DNA of 64,000 nt, taken from contig CAKRJH010000010.1 in assembly GCA_934351255.1 (NCBI GenBank), forward strand, positions 1-64,000, written 5' to 3'. The notes below the pieces were generated by a model. That model was not told where the DNA came from. It saw only the letters and a list, made by a program, of their open reading frames with translations, and ran no database searches. Numbering within the stretch: the stretch's first letter is position 1; each line of letters opens with the position of its first letter. Positions 62,445-64,000 of this stretch are shown piece by piece. The DNA comes from an uncultured Lachnospiraceae bacterium (GTDB lineage: Bacteria > Bacillota > Clostridia > Lachnospirales > Lachnospiraceae). The translations under genes and the position numbers were made by a program.

Positions 62445-63593
62445 TTGAGACAGATAGCGATATTGGGAAGTACTGGGTCGATCGGAACACAGACGCTGGA
62501 AGTGATCGACAACAATGATGATATGGAAGTTGCTGCGCTGGCAGCCGGTCACAACATTGATATGGTAGAGCAGCAGATCCGGAGATACCACCCGCAGCTG
62601 GTCTGCATCTACGAAGAAAAGGCAGCCAGAGAACTGATGGGACGTGTGAGTGACCAGACGGTGGAGATCCTGTATGGGATGGATGGTCTGATCGCCTGTG
62701 CCACGTTGTCCTGTGTGGATGTGGTGGTCGCAGCGGTGGTCGGGATGATCGGGATCCGCCCGGTGATCGAGGCAATCCGCTGTGGCAAGGACATTGCTTT
62801 TGCCAACAAGGAGACGTTGGTGACAGCGGGCCATCTGATCATGCCGCTGATCCGCAGACATCAGGTACTTCTGATGCCGGTGGACAGTGAACACGCGGCC
62901 ATCTTTCAGTGCCTGAACGGGGAACACTCGGCTGAGGTTTCCAGGATCCTTTTGACAGCCTCCGGCGGACCGTTTCGCGGATATACGAGACAGCAGTTGG
63001 AACAGGTGACGGTGGAGGATGCCCTGAATCATCCAAATTGGAATATGGGAGCCAAGATCACCATAGATTCTTCCACCATGGCCAACAAAGGACTGGAGGT
63101 CATGGAGGCCAAATGGCTGTTTGATGTGGAGATCGATGACATAGAGGTGGTGATCCAGCCGCAGAGCGTGATTCATTCGATGGTGGAGTTCTGTGACGGA
63201 GCCGTGATGGCACAGCTTGGAACACCGGATATGAAACTGCCGATCCAGTATGCGCTGACGTATCCCCAGAGAAGGAGTCTGCCGGGGAAGAGACTGGATT
63301 TTGCGGCATTGGCGGATCTGACATTTGAGAAACCGGATCCGGACACCTTCCGCGCACTCGGCCTTGCGCTGGAAGCAGGACATGTGGGTGGAAGTATGCC
63401 GACGGTGTTTAATGCGGCCAATGAACGTGCGGTTGCTCTGTTCCTGGAACGTCGGATCAGCTATCTGCAGATTCCGGAACTGATCGAACAGTGCATGAAC
63501 GGGCATCACGTTGTGAACAATCCATCTCTGGATGACATTCTTGAGATTGAGACGGATACGTATCAGAAGATTGCCGGGTTCTATCCACAGTAG
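62445..63593 (+). CDS. dxr: 1-deoxy-D-xylulose-5-phosphate reductoisomerase
   Basis: It converts DXP to MEP in the non-mevalonate isoprenoid pathway and so feeds uppS upstream. The 382-aa protein has the NADPH-binding GSTGSIGTQTL, the ANKETLV motif, PVDSEHAAIFQ, the flexible ASGGPF loop and the NHPNWNMG segment. TTG start at 62445 with GGAGGAGAG SD. Confidence 0.97.
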   Translation: MRQIAILGSTGSIGTQTLEVIDNNDDMEVAALAAGHNIDMVEQQIRRYHPQLVCIYEEKAARELMGRVSDQTVEILYGMDGLIACATLSCVDVVVAAVVGMIGIRPVIEAIRCGKDIAFANKETLVTAGHLIMPLIRRHQVLLMPVDSEHAAIFQCLNGEHSAEVSRILLTASGGPFRGYTRQQLEQVTVEDALNHPNWNMGAKITIDSSTMANKGLEVMEAKWLFDVEIDDIEVVIQPQSVIHSMVEFCDGAVMAQLGTPDMKLPIQYALTYPQRRSLPGKRLDFAALADLTFEKPDPDTFRALGLALEAGHVGGSMPTVFNAANERAVALFLERRISYLQIPELIEQCMNGHHVVNNPSLDDILEIETDTYQKIAGFYPQ

Positions 63594-63634
63594 GATATGA
63601 TGAGAGAGACTGAACGCATGGAGGATTTTATCTT

Positions 63635-64000
63635 ATGAATATTGTTGTTGCAGTATTGATATTTACAGTGATCGTGGTTTTCCACGAATTCGGACATTTT
63701 CTTCTGGCCAAGAAGAATAAAGTCGGAGTGACGGAGTTTTCCGTGGGCATGGGACCAAGACTGGTGACCGCCGCTAAGACCTCTTCGGGGATGCGTCTGA
63801 AACTGTTGTGCAGTCAGAAGACGTTTGAGTCAGATCCGGACTGGAAAGGTGTGACCAAGTATTCCTGGAAGCTGTTTCCAATCGGTGGTTCCTGCGCCAT
63901 GGTAGGCGAGGATATGGACGATGTCTCGGAGGGTTCTTTCAACGGAGCCGGAGTCTGGGCCAGATTTTCCATCATCTTTGCAGGTCCGTTTTTCAATTTC
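63635..64000 (+). CDS. rseP: RseP-type site-2 metalloprotease (partial, cut by window edge)
   Basis: The first 122 residues show an N-terminal membrane helix with the zinc motif HEFGH, followed by FLLAKKNKVGVTEFSVGMGP, typical of RseP/RasP intramembrane proteases. A GGAGGA SD precedes ATG 63635. The PDZ domain and second zinc ligand (NxxPxPxLDG) lie beyond the window. Order after dxr is the conserved one. Confidence 0.93.
   Translation, partial: MNIVVAVLIFTVIVVFHEFGHFLLAKKNKVGVTEFSVGMGPRLVTAAKTSSGMRLKLLCSQKTFESDPDWKGVTKYSWKLFPIGGSCAMVGEDMDDVSEGSFNGAGVWARFSIIFAGPFFNF

Noticed and set aside
62373..63509. 378-codon antisense frame over dxr
   Set aside because: Opposite the conserved dxr gene, composition typical of a shadow.

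Overview
The window looks like a chromosomal segment of an anaerobic Gram-positive Clostridia, most likely a Lachnospiraceae gut-type bacterium. The basis is gene content: rpmE-DUF1385-prmC-prfA order, DUF4364- and DUF6145-like proteins, a tyrosine T-box, the FeoA/FeoB/Cys-rich cluster, and large secreted Ig-like and CotH/leucine-rich-repeat proteins. Codon use is moderate in GC. TTG and GTG starts are common, and strong SD sequences and TTGnnn-17-TATAnT promoters are easy to see. No rRNA, tRNA, CRISPR array, transposase or prophage was seen. The species was not identified.

Layout. 1-480: the tail of a partial gene, then a promoter and a structured leader ending in a terminator-like hairpin. 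480-6701: a double-length YfhO-like membrane protein and threonine synthase. 6830-22413: a compact type IV pilus operon: PilC platform, major pilin, prepilin peptidase, a PilM-PilN fusion, PilO, four minor pilins (one 829 aa, GspK-like) and a 1749-aa membrane-anchored surface protein, closed by a strong terminator. No PilB or PilT ATPase is present here. 22412-30375: two small orphan ORFs, rmlA, and a metallophosphoesterase overlapping a 1901-aa secreted Ig-like protein. 30436-34934: T-box-controlled tyrS, then a leftward malic enzyme-yhcC-DUF4364 group; yhcC carries an in-frame palindromic insertion.

35132-46963: housekeeping genes: rho with an Asn/Gln-rich insert, rpmE, DUF1385, prmC, prfA, an rRNA methyltransferase, NfeD/SPFH, argF, birA, coaX, dusB and a PdaB-like deacetylase. 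47754-50939: a leftward ferrous-iron uptake operon (feoA, feoB, Cys-rich protein, heavy-metal-binding protein) with a DtxR/IdeR-like operator at its promoter. 50998-57946: GH3 glycosidase, CotH surface protein, ROK glucokinase and a CDF transporter. 57949-64000: dtd, a deacetylase, then the conserved run pyrH-frr-uppS-cdsA-dxr-rseP, with rseP cut by the window edge.

Most worth following: the ATPase-less pilus locus with its fused PilMN and giant partner protein; the palindromic coding insertion in yhcC; the prion-like Rho insert; a two-hairpin dispersed repeat present twice; and the iron box on feo. All family names come from sequence patterns and memory, without database searches.
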